Source: Chondrosia reniformis (Eukaryota; Porifera; Demospongiae; Chondrillida; Chondrillidae). From it: DNA of 64,000 nucleotides. A program made the position numbers and the translations under genes. The stretch spans positions 5,148,501 through 5,212,500 of the forward strand of contig OX359192.1 in the NCBI GenBank assembly GCA_947172415.1, given 5' to 3'. Shown here one piece after another: positions 24,301 to 34,511 of this stretch; position 1 is the stretch's first letter; every line of letters starts with the position of its first letter. The notes beneath the pieces are model-generated. The model searched no databases. It was not told the DNA's origin and worked only from the letters and a program-made list of their open reading frames with translations.

Positions 24301-26741
24301 TACACAGACAGTCGCTGCAGTACATATCAATCAAATTTAGCACATGAGCAGTAGTAGTCAAAATGATAATAAAACCACAAGTGCTGCAGGGGTAAGTACA
24401 TATACCATCATAATCATGTTACACAATATAACAGGAATTAATTGCCAGGATTGATATTATTGTAAGAATGCCAATGTGACAAAGAAATGAAAAGACATTT
24501 TTACATATTTTGACATTCTTAAGCTGCAGGATTGTCCCGGTACTACTCACTTAACAACTGTCAGATCTCGCAACTTGTACTTTTGAAGAACTTTGTTTAG
24601 CAATGCAGTAGCTCCAAGACTCTGCAACATACCCACATTGGTACCTATGTATATATGTGCATATGAAGTGGAGGTATTGCACAACATACCCACATTGGTA
24701 CCTACGTATATATGTGCATATGAAGTGGAGGTATTGCACAACATACCCACATTGGTACCTACGTATATATGTGCATATGAAGTGGAGGTATTGCACAACA
24801 TACCCACATTGGTACCTATGTATGTATGTGTATATGTGCATATGAAGTGGAGGTATTGAACAACCTAATCTTAGCATGACTATGCATGAAAGAGTGTAGA
24901 TTGAATGTCTATCACATCATTGTAATAGAATATGTAACTATTGCATCACATTAATTGATTATTGCATCATATCCATGGCCTGTTGCATCATATTAATGGT
25001 GACACAAATGTACATACATAAGTTAGACAGCTTACTGCTAGTCACCAGTGCTCTGAGTACTTGTACCAAAATCACACAGTGAGTGGGCATTTGAAAGTTA
25101 TGCACCATCAGTGAGTACACTACAGGGAGAATGCCAGCCAAGCGACCTTTGGTAGCAAAGGTTTTATCTAGGAGAAGTGATTAGCAAGTCATCATTATCA
25201 CATACTGGATCCATTATAATGGTAATACATACTTACTATGACAAGTGAGATTAGTGAGCTTTCCGTAGCTGATAAAAAGAGCTTTTATCAGCTGAAGAAG
25301 GTCTACGGACGAAAACGTCCTGAACTATTTGATTGTTTCGCTCTGCTACGGAAAGCTCACTAATCTCACTTGTCATAGAGCCAACGTAGCAATGAATCAG
25401 TATTCTATCACATACTTACTATACAATATACTATATCCAGTATAATGGTATCACATTCCATAGGTATAATGTGTATACATTAACTTGACTATTAATAATG
25501 CTCAGTGTAAAGAACCTCAATACTCAGTCATGCACTGGAACAGGCAGTTTTTCACATAAGGTAAGGAATGAAAAAATAATCAAAATAAAATTTAACACTT
25601 TCTGAACACAAGATGGCAGCTTTGCCCTAATCATTGAGTTGTACAGCTATAAGTAACTTGTTTCCCCAGTAAACTTGTAAAAATAGCATAATTTGAAACA
25701 GCATATGTAAGTAACACAACGAAGCTGTTGATCCCAAATATTTCATACCTTTGGGTGCTAATTTAAGCAGCACTGTGATGTACTCAACTTGAAGAGGTGA
25801 CAGTGATTTTCCCTGATCCTTGCTTAATCTTGCAAATGAAACAAATAATGTCTTGACAACATCCAAGTTGACAAGCTTCACTAAATGGACCAATAGAGTC
25901 AACAAAATGATTACACATGTTCAATGACATTATAGTTCATTCTGAATAATATACGTCTATATGAATAAGACTACATTCAACACTGCACGTGACATAACAT
26001 GTAGACAAATGGTGTGTAGAATATTCATGACAATGTACTCACATTTATACTTATGATCGCATAGGACATCTAATATCTTTATAATGCAGCTCACAACAGG
26101 AGGCCTTGAAGTTTCCTGGACAAGCATAACAAACAATAATTTACACTTCAGCAAACAAGAGTGGAGTACTGTATAGTAATGTATAAAAGTCAAACTTTGT
26201 GAAATTGCATACCTTAAGCAGGTTAAGAATTATTGTAAGACCTCCGCGTTCTTTGTTTGTGAACGTTTTCCTTTCGTACAGTGAAGTACTAATCAACTTG
26301 TGAAGGCTGTCTAAATGGAGTTGAATTTTTCTCCAATCAGCTTCTGATCTCTCGTCAAGGTCCATTAGGCGTTCAATCTGCGACACATGTCCCGGGGTAA
26401 TTACCGGGGCACTAGAGGAAGCATAGAGAGTCGACATATTAGGAGCAAGTACAGAGAATCTTTGAATTAAGATAAAGAACTCGGCCATAACATATAAAAT
26501 CGAACAGGGGCTAAAGCATAGTACCACCGATACGATATGATGGAGGGAGACGCTATGTGTTTGCACACACTCCTAGGGCTGAACCACGGCCCCGTCCACG
26601 AGTGGAGCGCTATACCTCAAGTTGTAGTGCCTTTACAAGCTACAGTTATCCTACCAAACTATTGCGGCCTTGAAATACTGACTGCTGTCATGCTTACCTA
26701 AGAGGCATAGACGACTTCTTCACCTTCTTCTTGGAGGCCAT
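18307..26741 (-). CDS. AGTPBP1: Cytosolic carboxypeptidase 1 (tubulin deglutamylase, M14D)
   Basis: CCP1/Nna1 removes glutamates from tubulin and other proteins. Nineteen exons: 26741-26698, 26411-26213, 26115-26043, 25880-25749, 25167-25036, 24644-24551, 24271-24234, 24137-23916, 23690-22890, 22784-22652, 22456-22276, 22177-22100, 21619-21431, 20859-20737, 20148-19829, 19674-19551, 19395-19309, 18977-18804, 18426-18307. Phases agree throughout, giving 1087 residues. N-terminal ARM-like helices ([21 protein letters not shown]) precede a long acidic linker in the 801-nt exon. The CCP N-domain follows (NLRKVVW ... [35 protein letters not shown]). In the peptidase domain zinc ligands are HPGE and the His of [14 protein letters not shown] is seen; the catalytic Glu is in [17 protein letters not shown]. 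The end is less certain: TAA at 18307 follows a GTAAGG that could also be a donor. Two start ATGs compete; [14 protein letters not shown] joins in phase to exon 2. Confidence 0.93.
20500..20610. repeat. Repeat with hammerhead-like core, copy 1
   Basis: In an AGTPBP1 intron. It starts TTTGTTGCGTTCATAATGAG, which resembles the sequence at about 20930. On the minus strand it contains CTGATGA (20602-20596), then GACC, TCCG, GGTC, and GAAA (20582-20579), i.e. a small stem-loop between the two conserved boxes of a hammerhead ribozyme core. One extra A lies between CTGATGA and the stem. Confidence 0.5.
20930..21030. repeat. Repeat with hammerhead-like core, copy 2 (degenerate)
   Basis: Related to 20500-20610: it begins TTTGTTGCCTTCATAATGAG and on the minus strand has CTGAATA, GACC, CACA, GGTT, GAAA in the same order. 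The conserved GA of the first box is lost, so it would be inactive as a ribozyme. Confidence 0.5.
21781..22004 (+). repeat. Dispersed repeat family A, copy 2
   Basis: In AGTPBP1 intron 12. It aligns with 1-183 from ACCATTTTCCTACATGCTAT through GATGAAGATACAGGAGTC, CATCAGTGATC and GTGAATCCTTGG, with small insertions. No reading frame. Confidence 0.7.
24641..24860. repeat. 57-bp minisatellite that duplicates an AGTPBP1 splice acceptor
   Basis: About four copies of a 57-bp unit adjoin exon 6 of AGTPBP1. On the minus strand each unit holds an acceptor-like TATAYRTAG followed by GTACCAATGTGGGTATG, the same bases that start exon 6 at 24644. Because 57 is divisible by three and the units lack stops on that strand, upstream acceptors would add in-frame blocks of 19 residues ([19 protein letters not shown]). 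I placed the exon start at the proximal acceptor because it restores phase and gives the shortest protein. Confidence 0.85.
25236..25378. mobile_element. Foldback element with perfect 34-bp arms and hammerhead-like core
   Basis: In AGTPBP1 intron 4. The arms 25236-25269 and 25345-25378 are perfect reverse complements (beginning CTATGACAAGTGAGATTAGT). Between them lies CTGAAGA (25292-25298), a short stem GTC/GAC with loop TACG, then GAAA (25311-25314). It has no coding capacity. Confidence 0.75.
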
Positions 26742-26795
26742 TACTATCGACGATAAATAATCGTCAAAAGTTAATGAAAATTATCGCATTTAAAG
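26742..26795. promoter_or_regulatory. Short divergent promoter region, AGTPBP1 / GTF2E1
   Basis: Fifty-four bp separate the AGTPBP1 start codon (minus) from the GTF2E1 start codon (plus). The interval is AT-rich with no obvious TATA or initiator. A shared promoter is inferred from the spacing alone. Confidence 0.5.
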
Positions 26796-29700
26796 ATGGA
26801 GGCCGCTGAAGGGGAAACCCTTAGTAAGTCCTGCCGGGTCTCTGACACAGTATATATACGTATATGCATATGAGCAATATAGTGGACCTACTCAACGGTT
26901 CACCACACTCTTTAGAAAGTGTTCCACTGGAGCTGAAACATTTGGTTCAGTTGGTAGCGAGAGCATTTTATCAATCAGAACACATAGTTATACTGGACGC
27001 CCTCATCCGACATCCTTGGTATGTTCTCGTTATTCAACAGGGAAAATAAAACTATATATTCAGTTTATATAACTGGTACAGTGTTAAAGAGGAAGATCTT
27101 ATTGAAGTTCTTCTGTTAGAACCCAAGCAGGTAAAATATTATGGATATTAGATGATTCTGGTGTATTACCAGTTTTGATTACTTTTTGTTTTAGTTACGG
27201 CAAAGTTTGCATTTTTTAAAGAAGGATAAGCTAATCAAAAGGTACAGAGATTCTTTGTGGGTTTATTACCAAAGCCCCCAACTTTGTCCCAAAACCCATT
27301 CCAGTATCACAAGAAATGAGACCGAAGAGGGAAGGTCCTACAGGAAGTCTTATATTTACATCAACTACCAACTGTTTGTCAACGTTGTGAGGTACAAGTT
27401 AGACAAAATGAGAAAAGCTGCCGAAGCAGAAGAAAGACAGGTCCTAAATTAGTGATTTATTAATTAATCATCACAGTTAAATCACATGTGTGCTTTGCAG
27501 GTTCAAAATCGAATGTCTTATGTTTGTCCACAATGTGAAAAGTCTTTTTCAGATTTGGAAATTGACAGATTACTGGATCCAATGGAAGGGATATTGAGGT
27601 AGTTTGTGTGCATATTTACAACTGAGTTCCATAGTGTAACCTTTTAGGAGTACCAGCCTACCTAGTTACAAGGGACAGTGCCAGCTTACCTAGTTACAAG
27701 GAACAGTGCCAGCCTACCTAGTTACAAGGAGTAGTCCCTTGTCATTTTCACCAGTACCTGCCCCCTTAACATAGTTGTTTTACAGATGTAGTTACTGTGG
27801 GACTGCATTAAAGGAAGATGCTCTAGAAGTGTCTCCCGAAATGAAGTCAAGACTACCAAGGTACTGTACAGCTAGTGGCTCTACATTGCTTCTTCATTAT
27901 GTGGCCACCCTTCTGATTGCTTTCAGACTGAATGAGCAACTGGTTCCCATTATGGACCTTTTGAAGAAAGTGGATGGCATTAAGCTGGATAATGCACTTT
28001 TGGAGCCTGATCCCGATCAGGTAGCAAGGAAGTTGGTCAGTTTTTCTTTCGAATGCACTCTCCCAATGTACACCTTTAGTGCGTATGTATTGTATAGAGG
28101 CTAGTTATTAAGTAGAAAGTAGGCTATTGTATGTATACTACATACATGTGGGTGTGCCATCCAGTTGTGTGGGTGTGCCATCCAGCCGTGTGGGTGTGCC
28201 ATCCAGCCGTGTGGGTGTGCCATCCAGCCGTGTGGGTGTGCCATCCAGTCGTGTGGGTGTGCCATCCAGCCGTGTGGGTGTGCCATCCAGCCGTGTGGGT
28301 GTACCATCCAGCTGTGTGGGTGTGCTTTAACTTACTCAACTTACATTCTTATATTTTGCACTCTAGGGTGATCTGAAGAAGAGCAGTGCTGGTGCTAGAA
28401 GTCCCACTAAGGGAGAAAAATGGGCTGCAACTAAAGGGTGGGTATAATGATGAAGGGCTTATAATTATTTTGGAGTATTCAACAATACTTAAAGACATTA
28501 TGTATTTATCAACATAGACCATATTTATATAAGGACAATGCAGCAGTAACTGTTAACATTGGAGAAGAAGGTGACACCAGCAAGAACAAACTTCCAGCAA
28601 AGGAACAGCCACAGTGGTTAAGGGAAAGTACCGTTGCTCCATATGATGAGGCTTTAGGAACTGCTGAGACACTCTCTCCAACATCACATCTACTCTCACC
28701 ACAAGGACTTCCAACTCCTAACACATGTAAGTGAGGGAGGGTAAGCCATAGCATTAATATACATACTAAACCCCTTGTGATGGCCACTGGACCCCTTGTG
28801 ATGGCCACTGAACCCCTTGTGATGGCCACTGGACCCCTTGTGATGGCCACTGGACCCCTTGTGATGGCCACTGGACCCCTTGTGATGGCCACTGGACCCC
28901 TTATGATGGTCACTGAACCCCTTGTGATGGCCACTGAACCCCTTGTGATGGCCACTGGACCCCTTGTGATGGCCACTGAACCCCTTGTGATGGCCACTGG
29001 ACCCCTTGTGATGGCCACTGGACCCCTTGTGATGGCCACTGGACCCCTTGTGATGGCCACTGGACCCCTTGTGATGGTCACTGGACCCCTTGTGATGGCC
29101 ACTGAACCCCTTATGATGGCCACTGGACCCCTTGTGATGGCCACTGGACCCCTTGTGATGGCCACCTGACCCCTTGTGATGGCCACTGAACCCCTTGTGA
29201 TGGCCACTGAACCCCTTGTGATGGCCACTGAACCCCTTGTGATGGCCACTGAACCCCTTGTGATGGCCACTGAACCCCTTGTGATGGCCACTGAACCCCT
29301 TGTGATGGCCACTGAACCCCTTGTGATGGCCACTGGACCCCTTGTGATGGCCACTGGACCCCTTGTGATGGCCACTGGACCCCTTGTGATGGCCACTGGA
29401 CCCCTTGTGATGGCCACTGGACCCCTTGTGATGGCCACTGGACCCCTTGTGATGGCCACTGGACCCCTTGTGATGGCCACTGAACCCCTTGTGATGGCCA
29501 CTGGACCCCTTGTGATGGCCACTGAACCCCTTGTGATGGCCACTGGACCCCTTGTGATGGCCACTGGATCAATGAACTAGATCTGTAGTATCTGTAGTAT
29601 TAATATATAAATTTGTATGTGCATCACATATTGCAGTGGCTACATATATCTTGCCTTGAACCTCTTCTGTGTCTGCCTTATAGCTCAGAGTATTATGGCA

Positions 29701-30861
29701 GACCTCTTGGTTCATGAACAGCAAAAGCCCAAAGGTGTTCTTCCATCAGGACCTTATGAAGGAGAAGATAATGAAGAAGACTCTGAATCCAGTACCAGTG
29801 AAGATGAACCAAGTAAAGTAACCATAGTAACCATAATAACCATAATGACCATAGTAACCATAGTTGCCATATTCATATAGTTAGTTAAACAAAGCTGATA
29901 GCCATCTTCAAGCACCTCCATGTGTAGATGCAATGTATTATTCACATACAAGTGCTAAATTGTCATTAATTTTTCTAAACTAGGGAATAGGCTACCTTAG
30001 ATTTGAACACAAATTACCCCTACTTAGGCTATCGTGATGCACCCGAACATAGAAGTAATGTGTATGATTAAGTATCAGTATGCCACTTCTGTGTGGTTAG
30101 CCTTACCATATAATTATGATTATTGTCTTGCTTCAATACTTTTTCCAGATGTATCAGTCATTGTTGCAGACACTGCCATTCCTACTTCTAACTTCTTTTT
30201 TTTAAAATGTTTTTAATTTAACGTTTATTATAGTATCCATGGTACCATGCCCTATGCCCATGGTTAAGGGCATAGGGCTATACCTGAACATATGTAAGTC
30301 ATTGCCCCTTACAAGGCTATATACCAGGCCGCACTTCCTAGACAGTCACATACACAAGCACCAAGTTTGAAGATGGTGCATTATAGTTCAAGTGGAATGA
30401 GGAATGGAAGAGGATGATTTAAAGAGTGGGATGATGCTGGTTATGTTATATAGTATATAAGATAAGGGGGCGGTGGTCTAAGGTGGGAGATGATATGGAG
30501 CCGCAGCATTGAATGATGGTAATCGGAGTCTGTTTTTGTATTTAAATACAGCTACTTCTTTCATGAAGCCTTCAGAATTAATGGAAGGGGACAGTGACTT
30601 GGAGGAGGATGAGGAGGAAGACGAATTCACCATGAGGGTAAGTCTACTTTGGCATGCACATTTATACATTCAATATTTTGTTCTCATTTTTATGTCAATT
30701 TTGTTTTTTTTTGTTACTAACCTTGTAAGGTTGGTGATGAGCTGTATAGTGTGCATGAGATTAATGAAGATCAGAACATTGTATCAAGAATGACTGAAGA
30801 AGAGAAGAGACTTTATAGTGAACTTTCAAGCAAATATTATAGTCAATATTATGGGACTTGA
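26796..30861 (+). CDS. GTF2E1: General transcription factor TFIIE subunit alpha
   Basis: TFIIE-alpha recruits and regulates TFIIH at RNA polymerase II promoters. Twelve exons: 26796-26823, 26916-27018, 27082-27130, 27195-27440, 27501-27598, 27786-27860, 27927-28035, 28367-28437, 28518-28726, 29684-29812, 30552-30637, 30730-30861; all phases agree, 444 residues (human 439). A winged helix opens the protein (ARAFYQSEHIVILDALIRHP, CVKEEDLIEVLL, KDKLIKR). The C4 zinc ribbon spans an intron: YVCPQCEKSFSDLE then RCSYCGTAL. Also seen are DRLLDPMEG, RLNEQLVPIMDLL and PQWLRESTV. An acidic region (NEEDSESSTSEDE; DLEEDEEEDEF) precedes the conserved end MTEEEKRLYSEL. Two introns hold 21-bp minisatellites. 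Exon 4 ends at a weak donor (GTCCTA). Confidence 0.95.
28141..28328. repeat. 21-bp minisatellite in GTF2E1 intron 7
   Basis: About nine contiguous copies of a GTGTGGGTGTGCCATCCAGCC-type unit. The unit length is a multiple of three, so spurious open frames run through it on both strands. Confidence 0.9.
28770..29572. repeat. Large 21-bp minisatellite in GTF2E1 intron 9
   Basis: About 38 contiguous copies of a 21-bp unit (CCCCTTGTGATGGCCACTGG plus A). Units fall mainly into two kinds that differ at one base (CTGGACC or CTGAACC), with rare TATGATG, GGTCACT and CACCTGA variants. The array creates long stop-free frames on both strands, but it lies wholly between GTF2E1 exons 9 and 10. Confidence 0.95.
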
Positions 30862-31815
30862 ATCATTCTAGAAATAATTATGGCAGTCCATCTATTCTCT
30901 CTGTTTCCCCAAATTTGTTGTACTTTTAATAATCAAACCTTTTACTATATATTTATCTTTTCTCATAAACATGAATATATGTATTAGTCTAAAGGATTTT
31001 GGAAATTATAATATGGGTAGTTTAGCTCTTTTACAATCAAAATTGTGTGGTATATATATATAACCTGACCACCCAGCTGGGAACTCATATATCCCATATA
31101 AGGTTACATCTAGCTATATAGCTTGTTAGTATAACATATACATGTACATACATGCAGCTATATACCAAGAGGAAACCATATGCAAACCAAGTTAAGGGTA
31201 TATAGCACCCATCCATTGATGAAATATATATAAGACCAAGAATGAAACATCCAAATAGAAGTTCAAAATGATTCGAGTGAGGATCATGGTGATATATATA
31301 TTATATATAAACCTTAGGCCAATCTCTCAATGTACACGCGCATGCACTTCAAAAGGTGCAGTAGCCTCCTCTTTAGGGAGCTGTCTAACATGTAAAAAGC
31401 CATCATAGATCTAGAGATTGCTAAAGGAGGAGGTTGGATGGGAGATAAATCTATAAGGAAGGACCATTGTCATATATACCTCATATATACACTAAGAGCA
31501 GGGCACTTGTGTGATCGTTTTGAGATAAGTGATATACCACATTATGCTACCTGTCTCTCAATATAAGAACACAACAATTTTGCATTTGAAGTCCTTTGCA
31601 TATAGGGTACAAGTTACACATGTATATATATTTGATGGATGTTTGATATTGATTATATTATATATATACATCAATCAAATAAATATAAGAGTTTAGGCTT
31701 TTATACACATGCTTCAGTCAGTATGTATGCATATAGTTGTATATAAGATATATGTACTATGCTTGCAAAATTAAACTTTGATCAAACTACATGTACAACC
31801 TATATGTACTGCCAA
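30862..31815. other. Convergent spacer, GTF2E1 / membrane protein
   Basis: Very AT-rich, with many TATATA runs and TACGTA-like words. I see no gene. Confidence 0.5.
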
Positions 31816-33294
31816 TCAGATTACTTCGTAGTCTGAGAACTTTTGCTTTTGCTGATTTTCCATTTTGAATGTTACTCTCTTTGACCAAACAATATTAATT
31901 CCTTTCCTAAGGCAATAGCTAAGAAGACCAAGGAAGCATGGATAGATGAATGTTTCAATGCCAGTTTGGTCCTGTTGAACATAGCTAACTTGGTCACCCA
32001 CTTCAAATACTATAAATAGTATCAAAGTCAAAAATGCTATTGCAAAACTATAATTTGTGATTATTCCACTCTTTCCAAACCAGTATCTGCACTTACAATG
32101 TTGCCATGAACAGGGAAATGCAAAGAAGATGGTAAAAATTTGAATCAAATTCAGTATTGTAAATAGCACAAAGAAAACATGTGACAAAACTAGCAGTGGA
32201 AAGGCTGTCATTGCCAAGATTATAAATGCCCCGTGTACTAACAATAACTGTATAAACACAGCAATGATAAGATAAACAAAGAAAAGAATTGTACAGTCAG
32301 TTCTCTTTCTGTTGAAGCAGCAAAATATTTTCACAATGAAGAGAAGAAACACTGGAGTGTCCCATTTTTGGTTCTTAGCGAGATAGATGGCAGCAATAAG
32401 AAAAAGGATTAAGGGAAATATGAGCACAATTAAACTTCTTTTCATGTAATCCCTAATTATTTGCTCTTTGTTATACATATCTGTTGTTATTATGGCTATG
32501 ACCACTAAAGTAACTGTTATGATGGTTGACCAGAAAAGACCGTAGCAATGAAGATTGTTTTTATTAGCATATTTTGGAACTTTTTCACTTATGTTGCTTA
32601 ATATGAACAATGTCACAATTGCCTCTGAGATGAAAATAACACTTAACAGGATACTTCTGTCTTTTATATAGCCAGGCAATTTACATTCAGGATGCCTCAT
32701 AATAACATCATGCAGTTCTTTCGCACATCCAACCATACTGTAGCCATTTTTCTCAAAGTTTTGCAAGGCATAATTCTTAAGCTATGACAAAGTAATATCA
32801 AAAGGGATATGCATAATATTATTATCAGTATATAAGTATATATATAAGTAGAGATTTACCTGTGAAACCATCAGGCTTAAGAAGTCTTCAGCTCTGTCTG
32901 GGCAGGGTGTTGGGATAGCTAATTCAATAAGGGGATGGGGACAATGGCGAAAGAAGCCCAACATTCCCAGGGCATAGTTATCCAATTCATTTGGTGCTAT
33001 CAGATAAAATACCGGAGAATTTATCCACATCCAGTATTGCGTATCACATTTAGGGTCAGTTGAAATCCATTGATTAGTTTCCTTTGATATAAATTTGACA
33101 GATAGAGAAGAACAGACGTGTAAGAGAGCCTCAGACTGAATGAAAGCTTGGCGGATTCTGTAACGGTTTTCCTTGTTACTCATAATTGCTCTTTGTTCAA
33201 AATCTTGAAAGTTGTTGATGCAAGATTTGTTGGTGTCTGGTATTACAAGCATAGGAGTTAAAAACAAAATCAAAATTTGAACTTTAAAAAGCAT
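31816..33294 (-). CDS. Unrecognised multi-pass membrane protein with signal peptide
   Basis: I do not recognise this family. Exons 33294-32860 and 32781-31816 join in phase 0 to give 466 residues. An N-terminal signal peptide (MLFKVQILILFLTPMLVIP) leads a roughly 180-residue presumed extracellular part with several Cys (SCINNF, HVCSSL, DPKCDTQYWMW, FRHCPHP, TPCPDRAED, GCAKEL, PECKLPGY). Then come about seven hydrophobic segments: SILLSVIFISEAIVTLFIL, GLFWSTIITVTLVVIAIIT, SLIVLIFPLILFLIAAIYL, TILFFVYLIIAVFIQLLLV, AFPLLVLSHVFFVLFTIL, YSFAIAFLTLILFIVFEV and FIYPCFLGLLSYCLRKG. The short tail is basic then acidic (KMENQQKQKFSDYEVI). The plan resembles a secreted-head seven-pass receptor, but I see no rhodopsin or adhesion-GPCR signature. 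It may be a lineage-specific family. Confidence 0.8.
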
Positions 33295-34511
33295 GGTTCT
33301 ACTGTTGCTTTCTCTGTTAAAGTGAATAATTTACGATTATATATATATACGAATACCCTGAAAGTGTCATAACCACACAATACAATATAAAAATGAAGTG
33401 AAAAATTCACTTGCAATTGTTTTAGATCCTGTAAATAATTATGATGCATATACATATATAGCTTGAAAGTTATATACCATTATATGCAAAGTTCAATTTC
33501 ATCTATTCCTTGAAGAAAGGATGTCATTGTCTTCATAGAAATTATTTGTGAATCCGTTTTCTTTGAACTAAATCATCTTGTGTAAATATTGTTTAGTACT
33601 TTCAAGAAATAGACAATACAATTGTTCCCAAACAGTTTATGTTGGCAGTCTTAATTGGTTTGTCAACATTTCTATTAATGTGTACCACATAAACCAGTTC
33701 ACAGAAACCTAATACAGTAATATTATTATTCTATAGTTATCTATTATTATTCTATAGTTATCTATTATTATTCTATAGTTATCTATTATAGCAGGAAAGT
33801 ATATAAATTATAGGATAGTATGCAATCATTTAACTGAATCACCAAATTACAATTTACATATTAACAATTTCAGCAATTGCATGAACTAAGCCCTATATAC
33901 ATACATCTTACAGGCATCAGCCCAAGACCTGGACTGACCACATGATGGATAGCAACTATATATAGATAGTTAAAAACATTAGCAGCATCTTTCTACAGTT
34001 TTCTTCTGTGTTGGTGTTCTTAACTTAACTAGTTAGACTTGACGCCAGCTTGGGATAGCCCTAACAGAGAAGAGGATATGAGATGATCATTCCAACTGTA
34101 TATTGATTCTTAAATGTCCATAGATTTACCCAAACTTCGTGCATATACGTAGTTAAACTTTAAGGAACTTAAAACTGAATATCTTCAATGTAAGCATGCC
34201 AAGGACTCACAAAAGATCAAGAAGAAGAGAAAGATTCCCAGGATCACTGACGAAGGGTTAAATTCCCAGAAACAGCTGGCTGGCTCAGTGGAGCAGAAGA
34301 AAAGTAAAACAGGAAAACTCTTACATCCCCATCCAAAGCTATCACCATAAGTTCAGTTCTCTATAACTCTTACATCCCCATCCAAAGCTATCACCATAAG
34401 TTCAGTTCCCTATAACTCTTACATCCCCATCCAAAGCTATCACCATAAGTTCAGTTCCATATAACTCTAAAGTAGACGTATAGCATGTAAGAAAAATGGC
34501 GTATTGATTAT
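33295..34511. other. Spacer with repeats upstream of the membrane protein
   Basis: Holds three copies of a roughly 21-bp TATTATTCTATAGTTATC-type tandem repeat (about 33720-33790) and repeat family A copy 3 (34195-34495). No gene seen. Confidence 0.6.
34195..34495 (-). repeat. Dispersed repeat family A, copy 3, with internal triplication
   Basis: Reverse-oriented relative to 1-183: it begins GCCAAGGACTCACAAAAGAT, passes through GATCACTGACGAAGGGTTAA and ends ATAGCATGTAAGAAAAATGG. Inside, a roughly 49-bp segment (ACATCCCCATCCAAAGCTAT...) is present three times in tandem. Confidence 0.75.

Noticed and set aside
28509-29564. A 351-codon minus-strand open frame, with smaller frames on both strands
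   Set aside because: It is almost entirely the 21-bp minisatellite, whose unit length is a multiple of three. It lies antisense to GTF2E1 exon 9 and its intron; the peptide is a 7-residue repeat with no family match.
30145-30216. Possible extra GTF2E1 exon after TTTTTCCAG
   Set aside because: It would be in phase but reaches a stop at once. Skipping to 30552 keeps phase and joins the conserved acidic C-terminus.
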